This document shows positions 9,157 to 18,109 of a DNA stretch of 64,000 nucleotides, piece by piece. The position numbers were made by a program, and so were the translations under genes. Each line of letters opens with the position of its first letter. Position 1 is the first letter of the stretch. The DNA is taken from assembly GCA_002389675.1 (NCBI GenBank), contig DGQF01000010.1, forward strand, positions 140,795 to 204,794, given 5' to 3'. The notes under the pieces are model-generated. The model was not told the DNA's origin, ran no database searches, and saw only the letters and a program-made list of their open reading frames with translations. This DNA comes from Gammaproteobacteria bacterium UBA4421. Its GTDB lineage: Bacteria > Pseudomonadota > Gammaproteobacteria > Pseudomonadales > Azotimanducaceae.

Positions 9157-9477
9157 ATGCCCAAAATTACTTACATTGAACACAACGGCAAAGAACACAC
9201 CGTACAGGCTGAAGTTGGCGTAAGCGTGATGAATGTTGCACTGGATAATTTAGTGCCTGGTATTGATGCGGATTGCGGTGGCGAGTGCTCGTGCGCCACC
9301 TGTCATGTGATGGTCGCGCCATCGTGGATGGATGTTGTTGGCGAACCGGGTGAGGCGGAAGAATCTATGTTGGATCTCAATCCTGAACGTCAGGCAAACT
9401 CAAGATTGGCGTGTCAAATTCCAGTGGTTGATGCACTTGATGGTTTGGTGGTCGAGCTGCCTGAATTCCAATTCTGA
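9157..9477 (+). CDS. 2Fe-2S ferredoxin, adrenodoxin/putidaredoxin type
   Basis: A 106-residue protein with the cluster motif C-x5-C-x2-C (CGGECSCATCHV) and a distal Cys in RLACQIP. The spacing and the early NGKEHTV strand match the adrenodoxin/putidaredoxin family, which donates electrons to cytochromes P450 and oxygenases. It lies 83 bases after phhB with a good purine-rich ribosome site. No ferredoxin reductase or P450 is adjacent, so its partner is unknown. Confidence 0.9.
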   Translation: MPKITYIEHNGKEHTVQAEVGVSVMNVALDNLVPGIDADCGGECSCATCHVMVAPSWMDVVGEPGEAEESMLDLNPERQANSRLACQIPVVDALDGLVVELPEFQF

Positions 9478-9567
9478 AGCATTATGGACGGGCGGCGGTG
9501 ATGGCTCTGCATTCGCCGCAGATGAACATGGGTGAACGTGCCCGAGTTGTACAGATGACGTCTTCCC

Positions 9568-10500
9568 TTAGCGCCTGATGTAGTGAGCTATTTGAACCTC
9601 TTCGCCACAGTCAGCGTAATCGCCTAGGCTGCGTTGTCGCCTGAATTCTCCCCAGTTGATGCTGTGGTATCGAGGGGGCTCAGTTGGGGAGCACACGCTT
9701 CCTAGGGGCGCATAATCATAATCGTAGCTTGGATTTAAAAAGTAGGGAATGCTTAAGCGGCTGACCTCTTGGTGAGCAAGTACGCGATGCAGCGGCGCAC
9801 AATAGCGATCATTTGACCACACCTGGGCGATATCTCCGAGATTGACCAATACGCCCTGATCCGGCGGGGTGATGGTATGCCAACGCGAATCGCGGAAGAT
9901 CTGCAGTCCCGGTTGCTGATCGGTGAGCAGAATCGTAATGGCACCAGCGTCGGTGTGATGGCTGATGCCCAGCTCACCTTTGGTAGAATTTGTCGGTGCA
10001 TGTGCACTTGCCGGGTTTGGGCACGGTGGATAGTGGTTTAAGCGTAAAAAACTACTGTGTGGGTCAAAAGCGGCAGGAAGATCAGCTCGAGTGCCCAAGG
10101 CCTGGGCCATAAGACCCACCAATTGCAGCGCCATTTGGTGCATATCTTGGCTTAGCAGTGTCATTGTGGACTTGAAGTGGCGCGTATCTGGCCACTGTGG
10201 GATGCCGCGCTGGCGTGGGCGAGCATCTGTAGGTGGACCGATGTCTAGAATTTCTTTCCAATCTTGTTTGTTTTTGGTGAGTTCTGCGTCGTAGAAGCCC
10301 CACATATTGTCAGGCGTACGCCGTATTTCATTTTTCTTTGACTTGTTTTGTGCAAAAAACTCGCGGGCAAATAGTAGCGCGTTGGCGTGCCGTTGTGTGG
10401 TCAGATTGTGCCCGGTCAGCGCAAAGGCACCCCAAGATCGGCAGGCAAGATCGAGTGCTTTCACGTCTGGTTTTTGAAGGTTAATGATGGGCAGTTTCAT
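9568..10500 (-). CDS. 2-oxoglutarate/Fe(II)-dependent oxygenase, isopenicillin-N-synthase-like
   Basis: A 310-residue protein of the IPNS-like superfamily. The iron ligands are visible as HHTDAGAITILL (H-x-D) and the later His in CAPLHRVL, followed by the 2-oxoglutarate-binding R-x-S in SRLSIPYF. The N-terminal region holds the conserved helices of the DIOX_N domain. Such enzymes hydroxylate or desaturate small molecules. It faces away from the plus-strand catabolic run and shares a 147-base divergent control region with it, so a common function is possible but unproven. The substrate cannot be predicted. Confidence 0.85.
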   Translation of the reverse strand: MKLPIINLQKPDVKALDLACRSWGAFALTGHNLTTQRHANALLFAREFFAQNKSKKNEIRRTPDNMWGFYDAELTKNKQDWKEILDIGPPTDARPRQRGIPQWPDTRHFKSTMTLLSQDMHQMALQLVGLMAQALGTRADLPAAFDPHSSFLRLNHYPPCPNPASAHAPTNSTKGELGISHHTDAGAITILLTDQQPGLQIFRDSRWHTITPPDQGVLVNLGDIAQVWSNDRYCAPLHRVLAHQEVSRLSIPYFLNPSYDYDYAPLGSVCSPTEPPRYHSINWGEFRRQRSLGDYADCGEEVQIAHYIRR

Positions 10501-10543
10501 TGGCCGAATTATAACGTGTTGAATGCCTTGGCAGGATAACGTA

Positions 10544-10600
10544 AGTTGATCAAATCCTACATCCTAGGCGCCGACTCGGATTCATCACCTTGAGTTGATC
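10544..10600. promoter_or_regulatory. Direct repeat in divergent control region
   Basis: AGTTGATC occurs at 10544-10551 and again at 10593-10600, in the gap between the oxygenase gene and the flavoprotein gene. The first copy is part of the palindrome TTGATCAA. Possible operator; nothing else supports it. Confidence 0.25.
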
Positions 10601-10647
10601 GAGCCTGGCGCTGCCCATTTGACCAGGAAAAATATACAGGGGGAACG

Positions 10648-11229
10648 ATGACTGAGGCCCAGAAAGATATCGATAACTACGAGCTTGTTTCTATTTATCA
10701 TCTGAATAAAGACGATCAAGAGCAGTTACTTATGGCGCAAAAAGAGTGTGTCTTTAACTGGTGTACTAAGGACAGTTGGCCCATGGGGGTGATTATGTCT
10801 TACATTTGGCGAGACGGCCGCATCTGGCTTACCGCGGGTGCTCACCGGCATCGCATCAGTGCTGTGCGGCGCAACTCAAAAGTTTCGATCGTCATTACCA
10901 GTACCGGAACGGACATGGGGCCGGGCAAGACCATCACGTTGAAAGGTAATTGTATTGTGCACGAGGATCGGAAAACCAAGGCTTGGTTTTACCCTGATTT
11001 TGCTCGGGCATTGCGAGGTGAGGCCGAAGCAGCAGAAAAATTCGAAACCTTCTTAGATAGTCCGTTACGCGTTGTCCTTGAAGTTGTGCCGGAGAAATGG
11101 ATTACCTACGACGGTGCAAAAATGCGGGCTCACGGAGAGGGCACATTAGATCTTTCGGAATTGGCTGAGCCGTTGGAGAGTGATACGGCGCGGCTTCGGG
11201 CCGAGTTGGCGCGACGTAAGCTCACCTAA
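10648..11229 (+). CDS. Pyridoxamine-5'-phosphate-oxidase-like flavoprotein
   Basis: A 193-residue protein with a split-barrel FMN-binding fold. The segment GVIMSYIWRDGRIWLTAGAHRHRISAVRRN resembles the flavin-contacting strands of PPOX-class proteins, and a C-terminal EVVPEKWITYDGAKMRAH follows. Members include FMN and F420-dependent reductases and haem-handling proteins; vitamin B6 synthesis is unlikely because the PdxH C-terminal signature is not seen. It is the first gene of a run extending to 18.1 kb, and is 34 bases from the next gene. The start is supported by GGGGGA nine bases upstream. Exact function unknown. Confidence 0.75.
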   Translation: MTEAQKDIDNYELVSIYHLNKDDQEQLLMAQKECVFNWCTKDSWPMGVIMSYIWRDGRIWLTAGAHRHRISAVRRNSKVSIVITSTGTDMGPGKTITLKGNCIVHEDRKTKAWFYPDFARALRGEAEAAEKFETFLDSPLRVVLEVVPEKWITYDGAKMRAHGEGTLDLSELAEPLESDTARLRAELARRKLT

Positions 11230-11263
11230 ACGGAGTAAATTCACACAACAGATCGAGGCAGAT

Positions 11264-12010
11264 ATGCCATTTTATGACCGCGCAGGCGCCAAAATTTATT
11301 TCGAAACCTATGGTAAGGGTCCGCCGATACTATTGCTTGCGCCCGGTGGAATGAAGTCGGCAATCAGGTTTTGGCAGAACGCGCCTTGGGACCCGATTGC
11401 ACTGCTCGCGCAGAACTATCATGTTGTGGTTATGGACCAGCGCAACGCCGGACAAAGTTATGGTGCGGTAACTGCAGCCGATGGCTGGCATACGTATGCA
11501 GCAGACCAGCTCGGATTGATGGATCATTTGGATATTCAACGCTTCCATGTCGCTGGCATGTGTATTGGTGGGCCATTTGCTTTGGGCCTAATCAAAGCTG
11601 CGCCTGAGCGCGTTGTGTCTGCGACGTTGCTGCAAACCATAGGTCGCGACAATAACGATGACGTTTTTTACGCTATGTTTGATGATTGGGCAAAACCCTT
11701 GCATAGCACGCGGGATAACGTGAGCGAAGCTGCCTGGCAGTCTTTCCGGGAGAATTTATACGGCGGTGAGCAAGTCCTGTTTAATGTCGACGAAAGGTTT
11801 TTAGCAACTTGCAAAACGCCGCTGCTAGTGCTGATGGGAAACGATGTTTATCATCCAGAGTCGACTTCTCGCCTGATCGCAAGGTCCGCGCCAGAGGTCA
11901 CTTTTATTGAGCGCTGGAAATCAGGAGAGGACGCTGCTTTGGCAAAGGATGCCTTGATGGGCTTTTTAACCACGTGCGCGTCGCGTGAATCAGACAACCC
12001 AATGAGGTGA
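11264..12010 (+). CDS. Alpha/beta hydrolase with Cys in the nucleophile position
   Basis: About 248 residues with a standard N-terminal hydrolase core (GPPILLLAPGG oxyanion region, then VVVMDQRNAGQS). The nucleophile elbow is G-M-C-I-G-G, placing Cys100 where Ser is usual. A later LVLMGNDVYHPES supplies the acidic residue. The expected late catalytic His is not obvious; the region reads FIERWKSGEDAALAKD. The protein may therefore be a thiol-dependent hydrolase or a non-canonical member acting as a C-C or lactone hydrolase. I chose ATG 11264 because GAGG lies five bases upstream; a longer frame overlapping the previous gene is possible but less likely. Confidence 0.8.
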   Translation: MPFYDRAGAKIYFETYGKGPPILLLAPGGMKSAIRFWQNAPWDPIALLAQNYHVVVMDQRNAGQSYGAVTAADGWHTYAADQLGLMDHLDIQRFHVAGMCIGGPFALGLIKAAPERVVSATLLQTIGRDNNDDVFYAMFDDWAKPLHSTRDNVSEAAWQSFRENLYGGEQVLFNVDERFLATCKTPLLVLMGNDVYHPESTSRLIARSAPEVTFIERWKSGEDAALAKDALMGFLTTCASRESDNPMR

Positions 12011-12012
12011 TT

Positions 12013-12705
12013 ATGATTAGAGATCTTTCGATGCCTATTTATGAGGTGATGAGTACACTTCGCGCGGTTCGGCGACTGAAAACTGATCCTATCCCTGATG
12101 CGGTGTTAAACCGTATTTTACAGGCTGCTGCGTGGGCGCCCAGCGGTGGCAATACGCAACCCTGGCGTATTGTTACAGTTCGTGATTCCGCGATTCGTCG
12201 CCGCGTGGGTGAACTCTATCGCCCGCAGTGGCAGGCTTATGGCGCGCAGGCGCGCCAAAATTTGGCGCAGTTGACCGGTGATGCCCGCGCGAAGCAGGAA
12301 CGTATGCTGGATGCATGTGATTATCTCGGCGAGCATATGGGTGACGCGCCGGTTTTGCTGGTCTTCTGTTTTAATCCGGACTTAATGGCAATTACAGATG
12401 CTGACCTGGGGCGCCCGTCTGTTGTTGGGGGAGGTTCGGTTTATCCGGCGGTGCAAAACGCAATGTTGGCATGTGTGAACGAAGGCGTCGGGTGCACATT
12501 GACAACACTGCTGTGTTTTGCAGAAGACGCTCTGAGATCGTTGCTGGAAATTCCTCAGGGTTGGTATACCTGCGCGGTTATGCCGTTAGGTTATCCGGTT
12601 TTGGGTGGACACGGTCCGATTTCTCGCCGGCCGGTTGAAAAATTATGTTATGCAGATACATTTGGCTCGCGGCTGGATCTGGACGCTATCAGCGCCAGTA
12701 CTTAG
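12013..12705 (+). CDS. Nitroreductase-family flavoprotein
   Basis: About 230 residues with the nitroreductase/BluB-type fold: STLRAVRRLKTDPIP followed by AAAWAPSGGNTQPWR, the FMN-binding start of the family, and a C-terminal MPLGYPVLGGHGP. These FMN enzymes reduce nitro groups, quinones, enones or flavins with NAD(P)H. The upstream hydrolase stop is two bases away and GAGGTGA gives a ribosome site for ATG 12013, so the two genes are coupled. An in-frame GTG (12007) is an alternative start. Substrate unknown. Confidence 0.82.
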   Translation: MIRDLSMPIYEVMSTLRAVRRLKTDPIPDAVLNRILQAAAWAPSGGNTQPWRIVTVRDSAIRRRVGELYRPQWQAYGAQARQNLAQLTGDARAKQERMLDACDYLGEHMGDAPVLLVFCFNPDLMAITDADLGRPSVVGGGSVYPAVQNAMLACVNEGVGCTLTTLLCFAEDALRSLLEIPQGWYTCAVMPLGYPVLGGHGPISRRPVEKLCYADTFGSRLDLDAISAST

Positions 12706-12814
12706 CGGCTTATTTCGCAGGACAAGGTTTTGTTTTAAAACGGTTGTGTTACGGTCTGTGGCTACGCTCACCGCGTCAGTCTCGTCCGATTTTTAATCAT
12801 TATTAGGAGTACTT

Positions 12815-13315
12815 ATGTCTTTGGTTGCAGTAATGAACACCACAAAAGGAACCATCCGTTTAGATTTATATCCAGATCAAACGCCGATGACGGTTGCCAA
12901 CTTTGTTAACCTTGCCCAGCGAGGTTATTACGACGGGCTGAAATTCCATCGTGTTATTGCTGATTTCATGATTCAGGGCGGATGTCCTCAGGGTACCGGA
13001 ACAGGTGGGCCAGGCTATAAATTTGGCGACGAATTTGTGCCGCAATTGCGTCATAACGCACCAGGCAAGTTTTCCATGGCGAATGCTGGTCCTGGCACAA
13101 ATGGAAGCCAATTCTTTATTACTCACGTGGCCACACCCTGGCTAGATGATGCCCACACGATTTTTGGTGCGGTGCAAACCGAGCAGGATCAAGAGGTAGT
13201 GAATAAAATTGCTCAAGGAGACGAAATTACTTCGCTGACCATCGACGGTGACGCCACTGAGTTGTTGTCATCGGTTGCGTTGGTAGAACAGTGGAATGTC
13301 GCGCTCGACGGCTAA
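12815..13315 (+). CDS. ppiB: Peptidyl-prolyl cis-trans isomerase, cyclophilin type, cytoplasmic
   Basis: A 166-residue single-domain cyclophilin with no signal peptide. Active-site segments are visible: [33 protein letters not shown] and [10 protein letters not shown]. It speeds proline isomerisation during protein folding. It sits 109 bases after the nitroreductase and 27 before the VOC gene, inside an otherwise metabolic run. Either it is co-transcribed by chance or it has its own promoter in the 109-base gap. The stretch TTTTTAATCATTATTAGGAG just before the start supplies the ribosome site. Confidence 0.92.
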   Translation: MSLVAVMNTTKGTIRLDLYPDQTPMTVANFVNLAQRGYYDGLKFHRVIADFMIQGGCPQGTGTGGPGYKFGDEFVPQLRHNAPGKFSMANAGPGTNGSQFFITHVATPWLDDAHTIFGAVQTEQDQEVVNKIAQGDEITSLTIDGDATELLSSVALVEQWNVALDG

Positions 13316-13342
13316 TCAGTAAAAAAGGAGCAGGCGCTGCAG

Positions 13343-13747
13343 ATGGATATTCAATTGTCTAAACAAGCGATAGATCTTGGTATTGTGACCAACAACGGCG
13401 ATGCGATGGTACATTTCTATCGCGATATTCTGGGCTTTGTTGAAGAACCCAGTACTCCGTTTCCAATGGGCGGGCAGATGTATCGACTGAATTGTGGCGA
13501 CAGCTTGATTAAAATAGTCGTCCCAGCGCAGCCCACCGGCGCCTCTCCTGCTCCAGGGCCCATAGCCGCGGCGTCAGGTTATCGCTATTGGACGATGCGG
13601 GTGAACAATTTGAGTGAAATCATGGCGTATTGTGAGGCCGCCGGGGTCAACATCGTCGAGCCGATAACTGAGGTGCGACCGGGAGTCACGCTTGGCATGG
13701 TTGAGGACCCAGATGGTAATTGGGTGGAGTTTGTGACCTATACCTAA
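13343..13747 (+). CDS. VOC-superfamily protein (glyoxalase/dioxygenase fold)
   Basis: A 134-residue single VOC module. It starts with LGIVTNNGDAMVHFYRDILGF and ends GVTLGMVEDPDGNWVEFVTY, the typical C-terminal metal-ligand Glu strand. Members include glyoxalase I, methylmalonyl-CoA epimerase, fosfomycin-resistance enzymes and extradiol dioxygenases; this one cannot be assigned to any by sight. It lies 30 bases before the OYE-like gene and is probably in the same transcript. Confidence 0.8.
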   Translation: MDIQLSKQAIDLGIVTNNGDAMVHFYRDILGFVEEPSTPFPMGGQMYRLNCGDSLIKIVVPAQPTGASPAPGPIAAASGYRYWTMRVNNLSEIMAYCEAAGVNIVEPITEVRPGVTLGMVEDPDGNWVEFVTYT

Positions 13748-13777
13748 CGCAATCAATTCATTTGGGTAGGGTTTTCG

Positions 13778-15724
13778 ATGGCACTTTATGACAATTTATT
13801 TGAACCACTGAAGCTGGGATCGATACAACTCAAAAATCGAATTGTGCGCTCTCCCCACGGCACTGGCTTGGTCGGAGACGATCTGATCGCTTACCACCTA
13901 GCGCGTGCCAAAGGTGATGTCGCTATGTCGACCATCCAAGCCAGCGGGGTGCATCAAAGTGCGCCGCAGGGAATTGCATTGCACACCGATGCCTGCAAAC
14001 CGTTCCTCACAAAGATTGCTCGAAAGATCAGGCCATACAATATGAAGCTGTTCATTCAGCTTTACCATCCGGGTGCCGGCATGCAAGGTATGCCGGAAAA
14101 TTGGTCTGCTAGCGCAATTGTGAACCCTATGGCTGGGGTCATGCCGATTGAAATGACCAAAAATATGATCGATTCCGTGGTGGAATCTTTCGCCAAGGCC
14201 GCTGCGAGAGCTCGAGACTGTGGGCTCGACGGGGTAGATATTCATGCGTCCAGCGGTTATCTGATTCACGAATTTCTCTCGCCGGCGTTAAATCAGCGAT
14301 GCGACGAATACGGCGGCAGCCTAAACAATCGCATGCGTTTTATGCGCGAGGTTATTGAAGCTGTGATCAGCGAAGCAGGCGATGATCTGGTGGTTGGGGT
14401 GCGTTTGCCCAACGAAGATTATGTGCCAGGTGGTCTAACAGCCGCTATCAACGCGCAAATCGCCGAAGCCATTGCCCCGGCGGTTGATTATGTTTCGCTG
14501 CACATGGGCGCCTACTGGCGGTTTCATAAACTAATTGCGCCCTCTGATGAGCCTCTGGGTTTGGAAATGCAGGCCAATCGAGTGATCAAAGTGGCGATAT
14601 CCAAGCCTACTATGGTCACTGGCAGAATCCTGACATTGGATCACGCCAGTTCGATTGTTGACAGTGGTGAAGGCGATATGGTGTCCATGGTGCGCGCTTT
14701 GATTGCGGATCCAAATTTGGTTAGAAAGGCGCGGATGCGCCAAGAAAATACAATACGCCCTTGTATTGGCACCAACATGGGGTGTGTAGGTCAGCTTATG
14801 TCGGGCGGTCGATTGGGATGCGTGGTGAACCCTGCAGCGGGCAAGGAGCAGGTGCTGAGCTTTGAACCCACCGATACCGTTCACAAACCAAAGAAAATTT
14901 TGGTGGTTGGCGGTGGCCCTGCTGGGATGGAGTGTGCCCGAGCGGCGGCATTGCGTGGGCATCAGGTTGAATTATGTGAGGCGATGAATCGATTGGGTGG
15001 TCAGGTTTTAATGGCCAGAGCCGCGCCCAAGCGGGGCGATGTTGGCGCTATTGTTGATTGGCTGGCTGAAGAGTTAGACACGTTAGGTGTCAATATTCAT
15101 TTGAACACTTATGTGGATGAGGAGCGTGTCTCTGAAATTGCGCCTGATGAGGTTGTTCTAGCAACCGGGACCATGCCGCGAACGGATGGGTTGCAGCAAT
15201 CAATGCCGGCGAGCCCGATTCCCGGATTTGATCTAGGCCATGTATTTAACTCATGGGAGATATTGGGTTACGGCGACGCGGCGCAGACTAAAGGCCCAGT
15301 TTTGGTCTATGACGATACGGGCACTTTTGAAGCAATTTCTGTAGTTGAGGTTTTACTCACGCGAGGTGTTCAGGTGACAATGGTTTCCAGGCACGATTCC
15401 ATCGGGGCCAGGCTTAACTACCCACCGGTAACCGCGGGTGCGGCAAGAGAGAGATTGTATGCCAGTCATTTTGATTTCATTGGTGGGCACTACGTTCGCA
15501 GCATTCATCCGGATAGGGTGGAAGTCGGTGTATTGTTTACTGATCGAATACGCAGAATACCAGCGCAAACCGTTGTAATGGTTGGATATAATGAAGCTAA
15601 TCGGGGTCTGTGGAATTCACTTCAAGGTAATGGACCCCCGGTGCATATGATTGGCGATGTCCGTGGCAAAAATAGCATATTGACGGCGATACACGCAGGC
15701 AATGAGTTAGGAAGAACGCTTTGA
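13778..15724 (+). CDS. NADH:flavin oxidoreductase, OYE/2,4-dienoyl-CoA-reductase-like, with altered Fe-S motif
   Basis: A 648-residue protein laid out like E. coli FadH and trimethylamine dehydrogenase. An N-terminal FMN TIM barrel (about 1-320, with GVDIHASSGYLIHEFLSP) is followed by a 4Fe-4S region and a C-terminal FAD/NAD(P) domain (KILVVGGGPAGMECAR, about residue 375). The cluster region reads CIGTNMGC...GC, so Cys329, Cys336 and Cys348 are present, but the second Cys expected in C-x2-C-x3-C-x11-C is Thr332. The cluster may be absent, altered or ligated differently. Family enzymes reduce enoyl or dienoyl substrates or demethylate amines. The VOC and dehydrogenase neighbours suggest a catabolic pathway. 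Confidence 0.85.
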   Translation: MALYDNLFEPLKLGSIQLKNRIVRSPHGTGLVGDDLIAYHLARAKGDVAMSTIQASGVHQSAPQGIALHTDACKPFLTKIARKIRPYNMKLFIQLYHPGAGMQGMPENWSASAIVNPMAGVMPIEMTKNMIDSVVESFAKAAARARDCGLDGVDIHASSGYLIHEFLSPALNQRCDEYGGSLNNRMRFMREVIEAVISEAGDDLVVGVRLPNEDYVPGGLTAAINAQIAEAIAPAVDYVSLHMGAYWRFHKLIAPSDEPLGLEMQANRVIKVAISKPTMVTGRILTLDHASSIVDSGEGDMVSMVRALIADPNLVRKARMRQENTIRPCIGTNMGCVGQLMSGGRLGCVVNPAAGKEQVLSFEPTDTVHKPKKILVVGGGPAGMECARAAALRGHQVELCEAMNRLGGQVLMARAAPKRGDVGAIVDWLAEELDTLGVNIHLNTYVDEERVSEIAPDEVVLATGTMPRTDGLQQSMPASPIPGFDLGHVFNSWEILGYGDAAQTKGPVLVYDDTGTFEAISVVEVLLTRGVQVTMVSRHDSIGARLNYPPVTAGAARERLYASHFDFIGGHYVRSIHPDRVEVGVLFTDRIRRIPAQTVVMVGYNEANRGLWNSLQGNGPPVHMIGDVRGKNSILTAIHAGNELGRTL

Positions 15725-15791
15725 TTGCCTCTTTGACGGCCTCGGGCGACTATTGAAGCCTTTAAAGTTGGTAATTTGGAAAGGGTGAACT

Positions 15792-16766
15792 GTGAATAAT
15801 AGGTGGCCTGCTGGAAGTCATGTTGGTTTTATCGGGTTGGGTAATGTGGGTGCCAAGCTGGCCGCAACTTTGCAGCGCAACGGGGTTGATCTTATTGTTC
15901 ATGATTTGGAACAGGCTCAAGCCGCCGATTTGATTCGAGGCGGTGCCGTGTGGGCCGCCAGCCCTGCAGAATTGGCTCGGCAAAGCGCTTTAGTGATCAC
16001 TTGCTTGCCGTCCCCACAGGCCAGTGCCACAGTAATGGAAGCTGAAAACGGTGTTCTCAAGGGATTTTGCGCGGGTAAGATCTGGCTAGAGATGAGTACC
16101 ACGGATGCGGCGGAAGTGCGCAGGCTTGGTGAGAAAATACTTGCGTTGTCTGGGCTGGTTGCGGATTGTCCGGTTTCGGGGGGCTGTCATCGCGCGGCGA
16201 CCGGTAATATTGCAGTTCTTGTCGGCAGCGAGCGGGCAACATTTGACGTCATACTGCCCCTATTGTCGATTCTGGGGCGTGAAATTCTGCATGCAGGTCC
16301 ACTAGGCAGCGCATCTACGCTGAAGGTGTTGACTAACTATTTAGCCACAGCAAACCTGGTTGCTCTGTGTGAAGCATTAACGGTCGCCAAAGCTTCTGGC
16401 TTGGACCTTGCCGTCGCCTACGAGGCCATTCGCATCTCCTCTGGCAACTCTTTTGTTCATGAGACTGAAAGCCAGGTGATTTTAAATGGTAGTCGAGACA
16501 TCAATTTCACCATGGATTTAGTGCTTAAAGATGTAGGGCTTTTTCAAAAGATTGCGGAGCAAAATGGGGTTTCGTTAGAAATGTCCCCTTTGTTGCTGGA
16601 TATTTTTGAAGATGGTGCGACTCGATATGGAGCGCGAGAATGGTCACCTAATATTATTCGACGCTTGGAAGAGGCTAATCAATTGTCAGTCACGACAGGC
16701 GGCTTTCCTGCCGAAATTGTGGATCATGAAGCTGAGGGTGAAGGTCACGAGGTGATGTCTCGATGA
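15792..16766 (+). CDS. 3-hydroxyisobutyrate-dehydrogenase-like NAD(P) enzyme
   Basis: A protein of about 324 residues in the beta-hydroxyacid dehydrogenase family. The dinucleotide motif is HVGFIGLGNVGAKLA, the substrate-binding segment is DCPVSGGCHRAATG, and the catalytic Lys lies in TLKVLTNYLAT. These enzymes oxidise 3-hydroxyacids (3-hydroxyisobutyrate, tartronate semialdehyde, 6-phosphogluconate relatives). The GTG start at 15792 has AAAGGG upstream. The C-terminal 30 residues (after about 295) extend beyond the usual family end and look polar and disordered. Its position between the OYE-like enzyme and a CoA-transferase suggests a step in acid catabolism. Confidence 0.83.
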   Translation: MNNRWPAGSHVGFIGLGNVGAKLAATLQRNGVDLIVHDLEQAQAADLIRGGAVWAASPAELARQSALVITCLPSPQASATVMEAENGVLKGFCAGKIWLEMSTTDAAEVRRLGEKILALSGLVADCPVSGGCHRAATGNIAVLVGSERATFDVILPLLSILGREILHAGPLGSASTLKVLTNYLATANLVALCEALTVAKASGLDLAVAYEAIRISSGNSFVHETESQVILNGSRDINFTMDLVLKDVGLFQKIAEQNGVSLEMSPLLLDIFEDGATRYGAREWSPNIIRRLEEANQLSVTTGGFPAEIVDHEAEGEGHEVMSR

Positions 16767-16893
16767 GGCGGTGTTGGGCGGGCGTGATTGGGTCTTTTGA
16801 ATAATTAAGCAAGCTCGGGGTAGGCGACAATGGCATCGCTCAAATTCCGTTGCTGCTGTGTCTGAGGGTTGATCGCAAAAGGGGAGGGATGCC

Positions 16894-18096
16894 GTGTCTG
16901 AAGATTTATTGTTCGCCGATTTAAAAGTTCTAGATGTGGGCTCTTGGATTGCTGCGCCGGTGGCCACCACCATGTTGGCAGACTTTGGTGCGCAGGTGAT
17001 AAAAGTGGAAGCCCCCGGAATAGGAGATGGTTACCGTTTATTCTCTGAGTCGGCTGGCGCGCCAGACAGCGCTGTGAACTTTGCCTGGCAGATGGATGCG
17101 CGGAATAAGCGTTCCATCACCCTGAATTTAAAGTCTCAGGCTGGACGTGACCTGTTATATCAACTGGTGGCTGATGCGGATGTGTTTGTGACAAACCACA
17201 TGCCTCAATTTCGCGAAGACTGGGGTTTGGGCTACACTCATTTGAGTCAGTTGAACCCTCGATTGATATACGCTTCCTTGACTGCCTACGGTGAAAATGG
17301 CCCTGAGCGCAACAGAGAAGGCTTCGATTTAGTGGCTTATTGGGCACGTTCGGGGCTCATGGAATTGGTGCATGCGCCAGATGCTGATCCTGCGCCAGCA
17401 CTGCCGGGAATGGGGGATCATCCAACAGCGGTAACCGTATACGCGGGTATTGTCACTGCTTTGCTGCGCCGAATCCGTAGTGGCGAAGGCAGTTATGTGC
17501 ATACGTCTTTATTGGCTAATGGCGTTTGGTCTGCCTCTTGTGTCGCGCAAGCTGCATTTGCGGACGGTGAATTTAATCGATATCGAAAAATGTCTCGGCA
17601 CATGTATACGCGCCTAATGTATGAGACGCGGGATCAGCGTTGGCTGCAATTCACGATGGTCCGGACAGAGCATGAGACAGATCTTTTGTTTGCCGTGTTG
17701 GGTGTGCCGGAATTACTAGTCGACGCTCGGTTTATCGACCAGCAAGCTCGTTTGGACAATGGTGACCAGTTGGTGAAGCTGCTACGCCCGGTGATACGCA
17801 CGCGAGACGCGCAAGCGTGGATGGATGATTTTAATGCCGCGGGTGTTCCTGTCGGTTTGGTCGGTGAGGTCGAGCGGTTGCCGCAGGATCAGCAGGTCGT
17901 GGCTAATGGGATGTTACTCGAGGGCGGTGAGAGTGGTATGCAGGCGGTAATCAAACACCCGATCAACATTGCCGGTATGCCAACTCAATCAGTGCAGCGT
18001 GCGCCAGACAGGGGTGAACATACCGAACAGGTGCTCGCGGAACTTGGATTGACGCGAGCAGAAATTGATGTCCTCAAGGATACCGGTGTGGTGTAG
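16894..18096 (+). CDS. CaiB/BaiF-family CoA-transferase (type III)
   Basis: A 400-residue class III CoA-transferase. It opens with DLKVLDVGSWIAAPVATTMLADFGA and carries the catalytic Asp in PGMGDHPTAVTVY, matching the formyl-CoA transferase active site. These enzymes move CoA between acyl-CoA donors and carboxylic acids. The GTG start has a strong GGGGAGGG site at 16881-16888. It is the last gene of the plus-strand run and converges on the Lrp-family gene 13 bases away. The acid activated is unknown; I infer that it primes the substrate of the upstream enzymes. Confidence 0.88.
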   Translation: MSEDLLFADLKVLDVGSWIAAPVATTMLADFGAQVIKVEAPGIGDGYRLFSESAGAPDSAVNFAWQMDARNKRSITLNLKSQAGRDLLYQLVADADVFVTNHMPQFREDWGLGYTHLSQLNPRLIYASLTAYGENGPERNREGFDLVAYWARSGLMELVHAPDADPAPALPGMGDHPTAVTVYAGIVTALLRRIRSGEGSYVHTSLLANGVWSASCVAQAAFADGEFNRYRKMSRHMYTRLMYETRDQRWLQFTMVRTEHETDLLFAVLGVPELLVDARFIDQQARLDNGDQLVKLLRPVIRTRDAQAWMDDFNAAGVPVGLVGEVERLPQDQQVVANGMLLEGGESGMQAVIKHPINIAGMPTQSVQRAPDRGEHTEQVLAELGLTRAEIDVLKDTGVV

Positions 18097-18109
18097 GCGT
18101 CTTCACCTT

